A stretch of 64,000 bases of DNA from Lacihabitans sp. CCS-44 (GCF_024343735.1 NZ_RJUE01000009.1:1-64000); one strand, 5' to 3'; positions 1-8,873 are shown, numbered from the stretch's first letter. Translations and numbers: made by a program. Notes: generated by a model not told the origin, from the letters alone.

Positions 1-671
1 TGCGTAAATACCTCAAAACCAGAAGGAAGTATTCCATCAAATGTCACAGAATATTTTACAGATTTCTTTCCGCTTTTATTATCGAGCCCCTCTTTAAGTT
101 TGCCAGACATCTCACTCACCATGGTGCTGTCTACCCGAATCAAATTGTACTTTAACTGCTCACTATAAGCATAATAATCTGAAAAAGTAGTGTAGATGAA
201 CTCATAGACTTCCTTAAAGTAATGATAGTCAATCTTTGAAAGCCTTTCCGAAATGGAGCTTCTGACTACGGTTTCCCTTTCATCTAAGTCAAACAGTACT
301 TTAAATCCCGAATCGTTAAAAGTATCTTCTAAAGTGCGTTGGCTTAATTTCTCATTGTCTAGAATTCCATAAAGTAATGATAGAATCTTTGAAAGCCTTT
401 CCGAAATGGAGCTTCTGACTACGGTTTCCCTTTCATCTAAGTCAAACAGTACTTTAAATCCCGAATCGTTAAAAGTATCTTCTAAAGTGCGTTGGCTTAA
501 TTTCTCATTGTCTAGAATTCCATAAAGTAGTAGATAGAATACCTTTTTGGCATGCAATACTTTAGTATAATAGTCAACATTCGTATTAGAGGATAGGTGG
601 GTTAATAAAGCCTCTGGTATTAACCCTATCAGTTGGCTTACTGATACCTTGTGGTTCTTGAAATTTGTCAT
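1..671 (-). CDS. IS4-like DDE transposase, N-terminal part, runs off the left edge
   Basis: Reading from the ATG at 671, the minus strand stays open for 223 codons to the window edge, so the C-terminal part is missing here. The phrase RVDSTMVSE near residue 181 looks like the first catalytic aspartate (DST) of IS4-type DDE transposases, and an SxFEVFT-like stretch lies near the edge. Residues from about 45 to 147 contain a 51-residue block present twice in tandem (GILDNEKLSQRTLEDTF and onward, ending SERLSKI). The duplication preserves the frame but lengthens the N-terminal region, so the enzyme is probably impaired. The insertion sequence's right end should lie between 672 and 745, but I could not recognise its terminal inverted repeat with one end visible. 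The family assignment rests on the motif and general look only. Confidence 0.75.
   Translation of the reverse strand, partial: MTNFKNHKVSVSQLIGLIPEALLTHLSSNTNVDYYTKVLHAKKVFYLLLYGILDNEKLSQRTLEDTFNDSGFKVLFDLDERETVVRSSISERLSKILSLLYGILDNEKLSQRTLEDTFNDSGFKVLFDLDERETVVRSSISERLSKIDYHYFKEVYEFIYTTFSDYYAYSEQLKYNLIRVDSTMVSEMSGKLKEGLDNKSGKKSVKYSVTFDGILPSGFEVFT
231..529. repeat. 146-bp tandem direct repeat inside the transposase gene
   Basis: Bases 231-376 recur at 384-529, apparently without mismatch. The offset is 153 bp, exactly 51 codons, so the transposase frame is kept. The 7-nt joint (377-383) looks like a fusion of two sites that share AAAGTA followed by a GATAG-type sequence. This is what slippage between short microhomologies would leave. 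Confidence 0.93.
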
Positions 672-740
672 TAGATTTTAAGAAAGCGTAGCCAAAGATA
701 CAAATTCATAAGTCTAAGACAACGACAAATCATTAATAAC

Positions 741-776
741 AAAAAATGGCCGGAAGATATTTAATCTTCCGACCAT
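741..776 (-). terminator. Rho-independent terminator of the S41 peptidase gene
   Basis: ATGGCCGGAAGAT at 746-758 pairs with ATCTTCCGACCAT at 764-776, giving a 13-bp stem with one mismatch and a 5-nt loop. On the minus strand the stem is followed by a run of T (the A run at 741-746). It sits just after the stop codon of the gene ending at 812. Confidence 0.8.
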
Positions 777-811
777 GAATACCAAAATAGGAGGCTTTTA
801 TTAACAAATCA

Positions 812-2275
812 TTATTTCAGTGTATTGAGATATTTTACTGCAAAACCTATCCAATCGGCCTCTGAATCTGGAATTCTAACATCAGGCTTGATACCTATTC
901 CTTCTAATGGGGTCAATGGCAATCTGTAGCTATACCCTAGCGGCAAAGCCAGCCTCCATGCGTAGCAAGGAAGTCCCCAATCACGCACTTCGGTGTAGTC
1001 AAAAGCCCCCTTTGAATTGGTTCCCATGATAATGGTTTTGGAGCTTTGTCTGGCTTCCAAACTCAAACTTTCGGCAGAGCTAGCCGTATTTTTATCTACA
1101 AGAATCACCACCTTTTTGGGATTAGCAACACTTGTAGGAAAATTAAAAGTCCTATCTGAAGCGGTGATAATTGCTCCTGGATTCATTTGCATTTTCCTAA
1201 TAATATCTCTCAACTTTGGATCGAGAACCTTGGCATATTGTGGATAATCCTGAATAGCCTTTAATTCATGATTGAGCAATATTTGATTTTCCATTGATGC
1301 TCTGATTTTTGATCCTCGCCGAACTATTGGCCCGTTAGCTATGTATGGAAAAATAGCATCAAATACACTTTCATCCCCTCCTGGATTGTTCCTTAAATCG
1401 ATAATTAAGTTTTTACTTGACCTCAAAAGAGCGTCGTTTTGTTTAACCATCTCACTTACATATAGCTCAACGTTAGCCATTGTGAATGGCGGCAGTTTCA
1501 ATAATGTATTGTTTGAATCGAGTTTTTCAATTCTATAATCAGGAATTCTATGAATCAAATCATCTTGTGAAGCGAACTCTTTTGGAATAGGACTTAACTT
1601 ATTGAATTTATAAATGTTCTCCATTACCAAAAGATTCTTTACCACATTGGTTATGGTAATTTCTGGTGTAAAATCAGCATAGTAATAGGTTGTTTTGAAT
1701 TTAAACTCCGATAATTGTTCTAATACAAATTTCGTTTTACCAATTACCCATAAATTATCTCTTTTGTTCAAAAGAAAACCATAAAACTTATTTGCATTTA
1801 CGGCGTCCTTTAAGATACCTATTCTGTAAACTTTATCATCACTTTCCCATATACCTTCTACGAAAGAAAGTTTGGCTAAATTTGTTGTCAAATGAGCTTG
1901 AAAAGTCTGTTCTGATATAAATTTTTGTGTAGGAATAGCCGCAGCTCTTTTTGCAATTACCTCTTTTGGCTCTTCTACCACAAAAGGAGTTTGGGTATTA
2001 ATAAACAAATGACCGTCTTTAAAAAACTCTGTCCATTCTTTAAGAATAGTGTAGCATTCTTTGGGATCGGTAACTCCGGCTGACTTTTCCTTAACTTTTT
2101 TAGATAAGGCGTCGAAAGCAGGCTTCGTAGTTGCATTTACTTTCAAACTATAAGCAGAATAATTATCTCTTACTTTCTGGTAAATTTCATCGAAGTTTTT
2201 CTGACAGTTACAGTCGGTTTGGGCATTGACTTTTACAGACAATAGGACAAGCAATAATATCGTAATTCGTTTCAT
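812..2275 (-). CDS. S41-family (C-terminal-processing-type) peptidase, secreted
   Basis: The 487-residue product begins with a clear signal peptide (basic start, LLLVLLSVKVNAQ), so it is exported to the periplasm or surface. The C-terminal half carries the S41 fold: LRNNPGGDE near residue 295 is the typical substrate-cleft strand, and NTASSAESLSLEAR near residue 399 contains the nucleophilic serine context. The end (GIGIKPDVRIPDSEADW) is typical of tail-specific-protease relatives. No PDZ domain is obvious; the N-terminal 280 residues look like the helical and beta region seen in Bacteroidota S41 members. It is a single gene with its own terminator downstream. The substrate is unknown. Confidence 0.88.
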   Translation of the reverse strand: MKRITILLLVLLSVKVNAQTDCNCQKNFDEIYQKVRDNYSAYSLKVNATTKPAFDALSKKVKEKSAGVTDPKECYTILKEWTEFFKDGHLFINTQTPFVVEEPKEVIAKRAAAIPTQKFISEQTFQAHLTTNLAKLSFVEGIWESDDKVYRIGILKDAVNANKFYGFLLNKRDNLWVIGKTKFVLEQLSEFKFKTTYYYADFTPEITITNVVKNLLVMENIYKFNKLSPIPKEFASQDDLIHRIPDYRIEKLDSNNTLLKLPPFTMANVELYVSEMVKQNDALLRSSKNLIIDLRNNPGGDESVFDAIFPYIANGPIVRRGSKIRASMENQILLNHELKAIQDYPQYAKVLDPKLRDIIRKMQMNPGAIITASDRTFNFPTSVANPKKVVILVDKNTASSAESLSLEARQSSKTIIMGTNSKGAFDYTEVRDWGLPCYAWRLALPLGYSYRLPLTPLEGIGIKPDVRIPDSEADWIGFAVKYLNTLK

Positions 2276-2399
2276 ATTAGAAAAATAGTAATTTGGCTAC
2301 AAATTTGAAATCCAAATTCATGCCTAAAATGGTTGAAACAATAAATAATTTTATAGAAGTGTAGTTTCAGTAGCCATTTATTCAGGAAAAAACTATTTA

Positions 2400-3617
2400 T
2401 CAGTCAGTTTCTGACTCATCACCGTCTCCAAGTTCGAGATATTGAATGGGCGAAATTGCGTTTCCTGCAATTCCTTTTATGCTACCATACATATCTATTG
2501 TGTTTCCAATCACTTTTTCAATCTGCATCTCTCGTTCTTTCCAAATTCTTTGCATGGCCCGTTTTTCTTTGTCAAGCTCATTTTTGAGATTAGAAAAACC
2601 GTCTACAATGGCTTCCATCTGTTGTTTAAACTGACTGCTGGTCAGAAAATTGTACAAAACACTCATCTTATCCGCTTTATTATCATTCACAGACTTAGCC
2701 ATCTGTGTTCGTATCAAAATCTCCCTCAAAACAAACACCAAGCTCTTTATTTCATGAAAACCACAGACCCAAACACCTTCTTTTTCCCCAAACCTATCCA
2801 TTTCTTTAGGCATTGTTTGAGTTACTAAAACTGCTATTTCTGCTCCTGTTTCACGTTGATCAGTCTTCAATTTTTCTATCCAATCACCACCAAAATTCTG
2901 TGTGCGTTTGCTTTCAAAAATAATTTTGCCACAAATCTGCCCAAACTCATTGATAACCGTCTGAACTGCGTCCGCACCACGTTGTCCTTTTTTTATTTCC
3001 TCTATTTGGTCATACGGAAAAGCCTGCGTTAGCATAGATTCTATGGCCAATTCTTGCACTTCGCCTTGCAGCTGCATGGATCCTTGGTCGGCTTTTCGTT
3101 TCATCTCGTTCACGAGATCCATTTGGGCTTTTAGTTTTTGCTCAAAATCCTTCTTGACCAACTCGAACTCGTCGTCCTTTCGCTTTTTGGCGGCTTCTTC
3201 TATGTCTTTTGTTTTTTCGAGCATCGTTTTTTCGAGCTGAATCTTCATCAATTCCTGCTGATTTTTCAGTTCTTGCTCTTTTTTCAAAAGCTCTATTTCT
3301 TTTTCTCTGCTAAGAATTATCTGTTTTTGTTTCTGCTCATTGTCTTCTTTAAGTGCAGCCAGCATGGCGGCATTTTTCTCGTCAGAACGTTTTTGAGCTT
3401 CGGTTTGGGCTATTGCCCACATTTTTTTCTTTTCTTCTTGTTCAAAAACCCGCTTCTCTTCCGCCATTTTAGCTTTCAACTCCTCTATTTTCAAAGCATT
3501 TATTTTCTCTTGGGCTTCAATACCTTTCTTGAGTTCTATTTCGAGATGTTTTTGCAAAGCTTCGCCCGCATCAAATTGATGGCCGCAGTTGGGACAAGTA
3601 GTAAGGTTTTGTTTCAT
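2400..3617 (-). CDS. DUF2130 domain protein with N-terminal zinc ribbon and long coiled coil
   Basis: The 405-residue protein starts with a small CPNCG zinc-binding knuckle (Cys8 and Cys11), followed by a highly charged Lys/Glu/Gln coiled coil over about residues 25-185. The C-terminal 210 residues match the DUF2130 family: GQRGADAVQTV, GKIIFESKRTQNFGGDWI, and VWVCGFHEIKSL. Parts of that domain (an internal E-S-K with D-W) resemble restriction-endonuclease-like folds, so DNA binding or cleavage is possible but unproven. It has no signal peptide and stands alone. The upstream region (3618-3870) holds only a short CGCTAAGACGCAA-type dispersed repeat at about 3642-3655. Confidence 0.85.
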   Translation of the reverse strand: MKQNLTTCPNCGHQFDAGEALQKHLEIELKKGIEAQEKINALKIEELKAKMAEEKRVFEQEEKKKMWAIAQTEAQKRSDEKNAAMLAALKEDNEQKQKQIILSREKEIELLKKEQELKNQQELMKIQLEKTMLEKTKDIEEAAKKRKDDEFELVKKDFEQKLKAQMDLVNEMKRKADQGSMQLQGEVQELAIESMLTQAFPYDQIEEIKKGQRGADAVQTVINEFGQICGKIIFESKRTQNFGGDWIEKLKTDQRETGAEIAVLVTQTMPKEMDRFGEKEGVWVCGFHEIKSLVFVLREILIRTQMAKSVNDNKADKMSVLYNFLTSSQFKQQMEAIVDGFSNLKNELDKEKRAMQRIWKEREMQIEKVIGNTIDMYGSIKGIAGNAISPIQYLELGDGDESETD

Positions 3618-3870
3618 TGGTTTATTTTTTTAACCGCTTGCTCGCTAAGACGCAAGAAATAGTATTTCTCAAATGTCTTTCGACATCATCATGCATAATT
3701 CCGCAGAGTTCTTGAAAAACTAATTTTACAAAAGTAATGAAAATAAAAAACCTGTGGTGGAATGATAAGGAATTTAGCAAGGAAGATGGAATTCAAGATG
3801 CGTTTTTGAATAACCAATAAAATTTGAGATATTTGTAGAAGACAAAACGGTTCTTTGGAGAATTAAGTGA

Positions 3871-4182
3871 ATGGACATTTTGAAAAATAATGAGAAGGCT
3901 CTTTCAACATTATGTGAAACCCATAATGTGAGTGAATTATATTTTTTCGGATCTGTTCTCACCGATAAATTCAACAAGTCTAGTGATGTTGACATGCTAA
4001 TTCAATTTGCAGAAGTAGATTTAAAACACTATTTCGAAAATTACATGGACTTGAAAGAAAAATTAGAAGTACTTTTTGAAAGAAAAGTAGATTTGGTTGA
4101 AAACCAAGCAGTAAGAAACCCAATTTTTAGAAAAGTACTGGACAGAGAAAAAATATTGGTTTATGAGCGAAAAAGTGCTTAA
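3871..4182 (+). CDS. mntA: MntA-like nucleotidyltransferase antitoxin
   Basis: This 103-residue protein is a minimal nucleotidyltransferase (MNT). Gly27-Ser28 followed by Asp39-x-Asp41 fits the GSx10DxD signature that binds Mg-ATP. In the well-studied MntA/HepT systems this enzyme inactivates the partner HEPN toxin by adding AMP to a tyrosine in the toxin's active-site motif. The gene overlaps the next one (hepT) by 20 bp, the usual arrangement for a co-translated toxin-antitoxin pair. Nearby (1-671) lies a transposase, in keeping with a mobile accessory module. Confidence 0.88.
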   Translation: MDILKNNEKALSTLCETHNVSELYFFGSVLTDKFNKSSDVDMLIQFAEVDLKHYFENYMDLKEKLEVLFERKVDLVENQAVRNPIFRKVLDREKILVYERKSA

Positions 4183-4510
4183 ATGTCTGTACGACATTAA
4201 ATATGCAATTGAAGAAATAGAAAATTTTCTTTCCATTCAGCCAAAACAATTTGGAGCCTACAAAAAGAATCTTCTTCTAAAACGAGCCATTGAAAGAAAC
4301 CTTGAAATTGTGGGAGAAGCCATGAGCCGAATTTTAAAAGAAGATTCTGAAATTGCAATTTCAAATGCAAAACGAATTATTGGACTAAGAAATCAAATAA
4401 TTCACGGATACGATAGTGTTTCTGATGAAAACATTTGGGCGATACTGATAAATCACATGCCAATTCTAAAAAGAGAAATAGAAAGTCTGATAAATCCTAT
4501 TAACTCTTAA
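4163..4510 (+). CDS. hepT: HepT-like HEPN RNase toxin (DUF86)
   Basis: The 115-residue all-helical protein belongs to the HEPN/DUF86 toxins. RNQIIHGY puts Arg76, His81 and Tyr83 in the RX4HXY arrangement, where Arg and His form the RNase site and Tyr is the residue that the MntA partner AMPylates. ERNLEIVGEA in the middle is typical of the family. It is encoded directly after and overlapping mntA, so the two should form a toxin-antitoxin operon acting on cellular or tRNA-like RNA. The catalytic motif is intact, so the toxin is expected to be active unless modified. Confidence 0.9.
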   Translation: MSEKVLKCLYDIKYAIEEIENFLSIQPKQFGAYKKNLLLKRAIERNLEIVGEAMSRILKEDSEIAISNAKRIIGLRNQIIHGYDSVSDENIWAILINHMPILKREIESLINPINS

Positions 4511-4556
4511 GGAAGTACATCACTAGTATTCAATATGTTAAAAATAATTTTTAATT

Positions 4557-5039
4557 CTACTTTAGAATTTTCAGCTCGATGATATTATTACCATCCTGAT
4601 ATTCAACATATTTTATATCTACATTTAATCCATTTTTACAAATTGGCCCACCTTGTGAACAAGTTTGATGAAACCCAGAATTGTCTTGGTAATCGTTGTA
4701 TTCGAATAAAATTGTAGCGATTTTGAAACTCTCCAATCCTTTACCATGGACTGGCATAAAATCTTCAATTTTACCTTTGATTTCTTTGAATTATTTTTTC
4801 GAAATTTTATCATTCAATTCATGAAAGTTTTCACATTCACTTTGATATAGTTTATAGGGAATAAAAACACCTGCAATTAGAAATAGAATTCCGAAAAATG
4901 CTTCTCTAGAAAACAACTCTTGCTTCATCCTAAAATGATACATTAGAAAGATAAAACCCAAAAAAGCAAAAAATGAAGGTGTCAGCCACGATAACCCCAT
5001 TTTCGGAATTAGTTTGTAGGCTATATAATATTCTTCCAT
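4557..5039 (-). pseudogene. Small membrane-anchored protein gene interrupted by an in-frame TAA
   Basis: From the ATG at 5039 an 82-residue reading frame encodes two predicted membrane segments (TPSFFAFLGFIFLMYHF and FGILFLIAGVFIPYKL), then ends at a TAA at 4793-4791. The same frame is open again immediately after the stop and continues for 77 codons to 4557 (FKEIKGKIEDFMPVHGKG, later ending NNIIELKILK). This is not a frameshift: upstream and downstream parts are in one phase, so a single nonsense change would explain it. The intact protein would be about 160 residues with a two-pass membrane anchor and a soluble tail. The alternative is two genes, the second starting at the ATG at 4757. I do not recognise the family. 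It ends facing hepT and lies 17 bp downstream of the next minus-strand gene. Confidence 0.6.
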
Positions 5040-5056
5040 AATTAATATTCCTTAGA

Positions 5057-6931
5057 TTATTCTTCCTCTACCATAAGATTCTTCGGATACTTAACCGCAT
5101 AACTTAATTTTAGAATTTTCTCAGATGATTTTTTAAGATTTATATCCCATCTAATAATTCCAGAATCTTTATCTATTTTGCTTTCTGGGGCTTCTTTGTC
5201 TGAAATATCTACGTCTTTGTTCGCTGTAATAGGAAACTGATCTTCTACAATTATTCTAATATCTTGATTTTTGGTATTTCTTACTGAAATATCAAAAACA
5301 TATTGCGACTGAATATTCTGTCCAAATGACTGTTTTTTAGAATATTTCTTTAATTGCTTTCTTTCAACTTTTATACTTTGGTCTCTACCAAGTGAAAGAT
5401 TCAGCGTATCCTTGTTTGACAAATCCAATGCGGATTTACCTAAAAACGTACCTTCAAAATAAAGGTTTGCTTCTCCATCTATAAAATTAAACTGTTCCCA
5501 ATCCATAATTTGAGCAGTAAGAAATGCCGCAGGGTCTATTTTTGGAGTTGATTTGTATAAATATTCGACTGGAATTTCTAATTCTTTCAAGTCCAACGTT
5601 TTTTCTTTTCCATCAGAATTCAAAGTCAATACATCATTCAATGTAAACTCTAATGATGCTGGTTTTTCTTTTTCTTCAATTAACGAGCGGGTGACTTGTA
5701 CACCTGCCGACCTACCAGAAACAACAGTAACGGAACCAGTTGCATTCTTTTTAATCGAAGTTCCATATCCAGTTACAACTACTTCTTGCAAAAGTTGAGA
5801 ATCTTCTTTCAGAATAACATTTATTGGCGAATTATCTGCTTTTATAGATTGTGAAATATATCCTACAAATGAAAATTGCAGCTCATTTCTTAAACCAATT
5901 TTATCGCTTGGAATAGTAATTCGGTATGAGCCATTTATATTCGTTGAGGTTCCAAGAGAAGTTCCCTTTAATTGAATCACTGCACCGGGAAGAGGATTGC
6001 CCTCTTCATCCTTAACCACTCCCCAAATCTCAGAAAGTTTTTGTGAGGTCTTTATTTCACCAGTATATTGAGAATAATCATTTGGAATACCCCAAATCCA
6101 CATTTTCAACTCTGGAATGGTCGAATTCTTTTTGGGAAGAGAGTTGCTCAAAGTAACTTTTACGTCTTTCCAATCTTCCCCCGAATATTGATAAACTTTG
6201 GCTTTGTATAAAACATTAAGGGGCTTATCCAAGCTCAATGCATTAAAATCGTAAGAAGGCGACCATCCAGCATTTTGAAGAAAGTAAGTGACAATTATCT
6301 TTGTTTGACTCTTATTCTGTTTGGCTTTCAGATTTATCACTATCTCAGAAAGCTTATTCTCATTGTTTTGCCCCAAATCATTCAATTTTCGATTGTTTTC
6401 TTTTATTTCAATCTCCAAAGAATCTAATTTTCTGTTGGCATTATATTTAGCATTAAGCACCTTCTTCATTTTGGCATCGAAATAATCAACCGTTTTTGTC
6501 AAATCCTCTGGTTTCATACCAGAGTAAGTTCCACCTACATTCTGATTGCTCAAGAGCATTTTTTCTTGATAATCCAACAAAGTTTGCTCTATCTTAAGCC
6601 TCTTTTTCTCTTCATTTATGGCATTATTGCTTTTAATAATCTTGGCATTCATCTGTACATAATCTTCCTCATTGTTTAGGCTTAATTGATGTGAAAGAGA
6701 ATTTAAGGAAATGGTAGCATCCATGAATTTAACCTGAATACTGTTTTTATCTAATTCGGGTGAAACACCTTTTATGACTAAATTATTCTCTCCGTTTTTA
6801 AGGTCCGCTATAGCTTCTCTGGTAATTTGAGCACCAGATTTGTAAACTGTTACAGAAACTATCTTTGAGGAAATTTTGGTTTGAGAAAAACCAATAAAGG
6901 GAATTAAAAGAGCTAGGATTAGTTTTTTCAT
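5057..6931 (-). CDS. MuiA/DUF4139-family protein with an inserted carboxypeptidase-like and SusC-like segment
   Basis: The 624-residue product starts with a signal peptide (LILALLIPFIGFSQ) and an N-terminal DUF4140 domain (VSVTVYKSGAQITREA). A coiled coil follows at about 95-200 and then the DUF4139 beta-rich domain (VTYFLQNAGWSPSYDF, ending in RWDINLKKSSEKIL). Between the two halves, about residues 305-395 form a CarboxypepD_reg-like Ig fold (VVKDEEGNPLPGAVIQLKG, then SFVGY). It ends with LQEVVVTGYGT, the motif found at the start of SusC/TonB-dependent receptors. This module arrangement is known in Bacteroidota MuiA-like proteins; the function is unclear and mucoidy inhibition is only the family's historical name. 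Probably periplasmic or outer-membrane associated. Confidence 0.85.
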   Translation of the reverse strand: MKKLILALLIPFIGFSQTKISSKIVSVTVYKSGAQITREAIADLKNGENNLVIKGVSPELDKNSIQVKFMDATISLNSLSHQLSLNNEEDYVQMNAKIIKSNNAINEEKKRLKIEQTLLDYQEKMLLSNQNVGGTYSGMKPEDLTKTVDYFDAKMKKVLNAKYNANRKLDSLEIEIKENNRKLNDLGQNNENKLSEIVINLKAKQNKSQTKIIVTYFLQNAGWSPSYDFNALSLDKPLNVLYKAKVYQYSGEDWKDVKVTLSNSLPKKNSTIPELKMWIWGIPNDYSQYTGEIKTSQKLSEIWGVVKDEEGNPLPGAVIQLKGTSLGTSTNINGSYRITIPSDKIGLRNELQFSFVGYISQSIKADNSPINVILKEDSQLLQEVVVTGYGTSIKKNATGSVTVVSGRSAGVQVTRSLIEEKEKPASLEFTLNDVLTLNSDGKEKTLDLKELEIPVEYLYKSTPKIDPAAFLTAQIMDWEQFNFIDGEANLYFEGTFLGKSALDLSNKDTLNLSLGRDQSIKVERKQLKKYSKKQSFGQNIQSQYVFDISVRNTKNQDIRIIVEDQFPITANKDVDISDKEAPESKIDKDSGIIRWDINLKKSSEKILKLSYAVKYPKNLMVEEE

Positions 6932-6979
6932 TTGAATTTATGTTTTGGAAATGCAATTTATGTTTTATTTCGAAATAAC

Positions 6980-7020
6980 AAAAAAGGTATCAAAAGACTT
7001 TTAAACCTTTTGATACCTTT
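6980..7020 (-). terminator. Terminator of the FAH-family gene
   Basis: AAAGGTATCAAAAG (6983-6996) and CTTTTGATACCTTT (7007-7020) form a perfect 14-bp stem with a 10-nt loop. On the minus strand a T run follows (A run at 6980-6985). It lies directly after the gene that ends at 7044. Confidence 0.85.
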
Positions 7021-7043
7021 ATTATTGCAAATCACGATTGATA

Positions 7044-7892
7044 TTACACCCAAGCCACAGCGATCTGCTTCTGCTGCCCAAGTCCTTCAATACCAAGCTT
7101 AACCACATCACCAGCTTTAAGGTACATCGGTGGTTTAAAACCTAGTCCCACACCCGCTGGTGTACCAGTAGAAATTACATCGCCTGGGAGCAAAGTCATG
7201 AAGTTGGACAAATAACTTACCACCTGTGGTATATTGAATATCAGATCGTTGGTATTCGAATCCTGTATTTTTTTGCCGTTCAATTCTAGCCAAAGATTCA
7301 AATTATGTGGGTCATTAACTTCGTCTTTGGTAGCCATAAACGGCCCCAATGGTGCAAAAGTATCACATGATTTTCCCTTCACCCACTGTCCGCCACGCTC
7401 CAACTGAAACTCACGCTCAGAGTAATCATTGTGCAAAGCATAACCCGCCACATAGTCCATGGCTGACTCCTCCGTAATGTATGAAGCTTTTTTGCCAATT
7501 ATAACCGCCAATTCTACTTCCCAGTCAGTTTTTACCGAATTTCTCGGAATTATCACATCGTCATTTGGTCCACAAAGAGCCGTAGTAGCTTTGAAGAAAA
7601 CCACAGGTTCCTTCGGCACATCCATTCCTGATTCTGCTGCGTGTTTGGCGTAATTTAGTCCAATACATATAATTTTTGAAGGCCTCGCCACGCAAGAGCC
7701 CAATCTTTCGCTTTCCGAAACTTCAGGACATTCGTTTGTTTTCAACCATGCCTCTAATCTTTCTAAACCGTTAGTAGCAAAGAATTTCTCGTTGTAATCT
7801 TCACCAAAAGCACTCACGTCAAGCCTTTTTCCGTCTGCTGTTAATACGCCAGGTTTTTCGTTTTCAAAAGCTCCAAATCTTATTAATTTCAT
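7044..7892 (-). CDS. Fumarylacetoacetase-family hydrolase (possibly 2,4-diketo-3-deoxy-L-fuconate hydrolase)
   Basis: I place the start at the ATG at 7892 (MKLIRFGAFE), giving 282 residues; a longer in-frame start at 7928 adds 12 residues unlike the family. The protein has the FAH fold: CIGLNYAKHAAES near residue 75, VVFFKATTALCGPND, DWEVELAVIIG with the metal-binding acidic residues, and GDVISTGTPAGVGLGF near the end. Family members cleave 2,4-diketo acids in sugar-acid and aromatic breakdown. The neighbour upstream is an SDR dehydrogenase of the kind that feeds diketo acids to this hydrolase in the non-phosphorylating L-fucose route, giving pyruvate and L-lactate. The substrate assignment is inference from that pairing. 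Confidence 0.82.
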   Translation of the reverse strand: MKLIRFGAFENEKPGVLTADGKRLDVSAFGEDYNEKFFATNGLERLEAWLKTNECPEVSESERLGSCVARPSKIICIGLNYAKHAAESGMDVPKEPVVFFKATTALCGPNDDVIIPRNSVKTDWEVELAVIIGKKASYITEESAMDYVAGYALHNDYSEREFQLERGGQWVKGKSCDTFAPLGPFMATKDEVNDPHNLNLWLELNGKKIQDSNTNDLIFNIPQVVSYLSNFMTLLPGDVISTGTPAGVGLGFKPPMYLKAGDVVKLGIEGLGQQKQIAVAWV

Positions 7893-8006
7893 ATTTTTTT
7901 GTTTTAAACCGCCAAGTCTCTTTTGCACGAAGAAGTCATTATCTCCATGTTTTCAAAGCTTGGCTTTTTTTGAATAAATGTATAGTTTTCAGCGTTTTGT
8001 CCGATG

Positions 8007-8780
8007 TTAATTGTTTAATTTCACAAATCCCCCATCAATCACATAGTCGTTTCCAGTCACGAAACTGGCTTCATCAGATGCCAAGTAAACCACCAAAGCC
8101 GCTATTTCTTCAGGCTTAGCCATACGACCTATCGGCTGAGTTTTTGACAGTTTCTCAAACATTTCTTTTTCTTTTCCTGGGTAATTTTTCTTGATGAAAC
8201 CATCCACAAAAGGCGTATGCACTCTGGCCGGCGACACGCTATTGCAACGGATATTATCCGCTACATAGTCACGAGCCACCTGCAAAGTCATGCTGTAAAT
8301 CGCCCCCTTACTCATTGAATAGGCAAATCGGTCTGGAATGCCCACCGTGGCCGCTATCGATGCCATATTGATGATTACACCTCCGTCGTTCTTAATCATA
8401 AACGGTATAACAGCATGCATACAATTATACGGGCCTTTGATATTAATACTGTAAATTCTGTCCATATCAGCCTCCTCTGTGGTTTCTACAGTGCCGATGT
8501 GTGCTATACCAGCGTTATTGACCAAAATATTTATCGGCTGAATGGCATTAATCTTGGCCATTTTTCTCATCACCACTTCTTGGTTAGACACGTCTACTTT
8601 ATGACAATATGCCTTTCCCCCACTGGCATTTATAAGATCCGCTTCACGCTCAGCAAGATCAATGTTCAGTTCAAAGATATGCACAGTGGCTCCTTGCTTG
8701 GCAAAAGCCCTTGAAATTTCGAGTCCAATACCACTGGCTCCTCCAGTGACTACTGCTACTTTTTTGTGTAGTTTAAACAT
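8007..8780 (-). CDS. SDR-family oxidoreductase (possible 2-keto-3-deoxy-L-fuconate dehydrogenase)
   Basis: This 257-residue classical short-chain dehydrogenase has the NAD(P)-binding TGGASGIG (residues 12-19), NNAG near 88, the active-site serine in NMASIAATVG, YSMSK as the YxxxK catalytic pair, and IDGG near the C-terminus. An acidic residue at the end of beta2 (FELN) suggests NAD rather than NADP. It lies 114 bp upstream of the FAH-family hydrolase on the same strand. The pairing resembles the last oxidation and hydrolysis steps of non-phosphorylating deoxy-sugar catabolism. No other genes of that pathway are beside it, so the substrate remains uncertain. Confidence 0.85.
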   Translation of the reverse strand: MFKLHKKVAVVTGGASGIGLEISRAFAKQGATVHIFELNIDLAEREADLINASGGKAYCHKVDVSNQEVVMRKMAKINAIQPINILVNNAGIAHIGTVETTEEADMDRIYSINIKGPYNCMHAVIPFMIKNDGGVIINMASIAATVGIPDRFAYSMSKGAIYSMTLQVARDYVADNIRCNSVSPARVHTPFVDGFIKKNYPGKEKEMFEKLSKTQPIGRMAKPEEIAALVVYLASDEASFVTGNDYVIDGGFVKLNN

Positions 8781-8873
8781 CTCATTTTTTTGATTTATAG
8801 AGAAAACCCAATTTTAGTCAAAAATAAGGCAGTTTTTTGGAAGAAAAAAGTAAATAAAAAAACTCATTCAAAA

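Noticed and set aside
3774-3995. Minus-strand ORF of 73 codons antisense to mntA
   Set aside because: It is a shadow of the nucleotidyltransferase gene and has no independent support.
4791-4793. Frameshift as the cause of the two ORFs at 4557-5039
   Set aside because: Both parts are in the same phase (11 codons from the TAA to the next ATG), so a nonsense codon, not a frameshift, separates them.
4625-4813. Second frame over the interrupted gene
   Set aside because: The composition is not protein-like and the in-frame continuation from the upstream ORF explains the region better.
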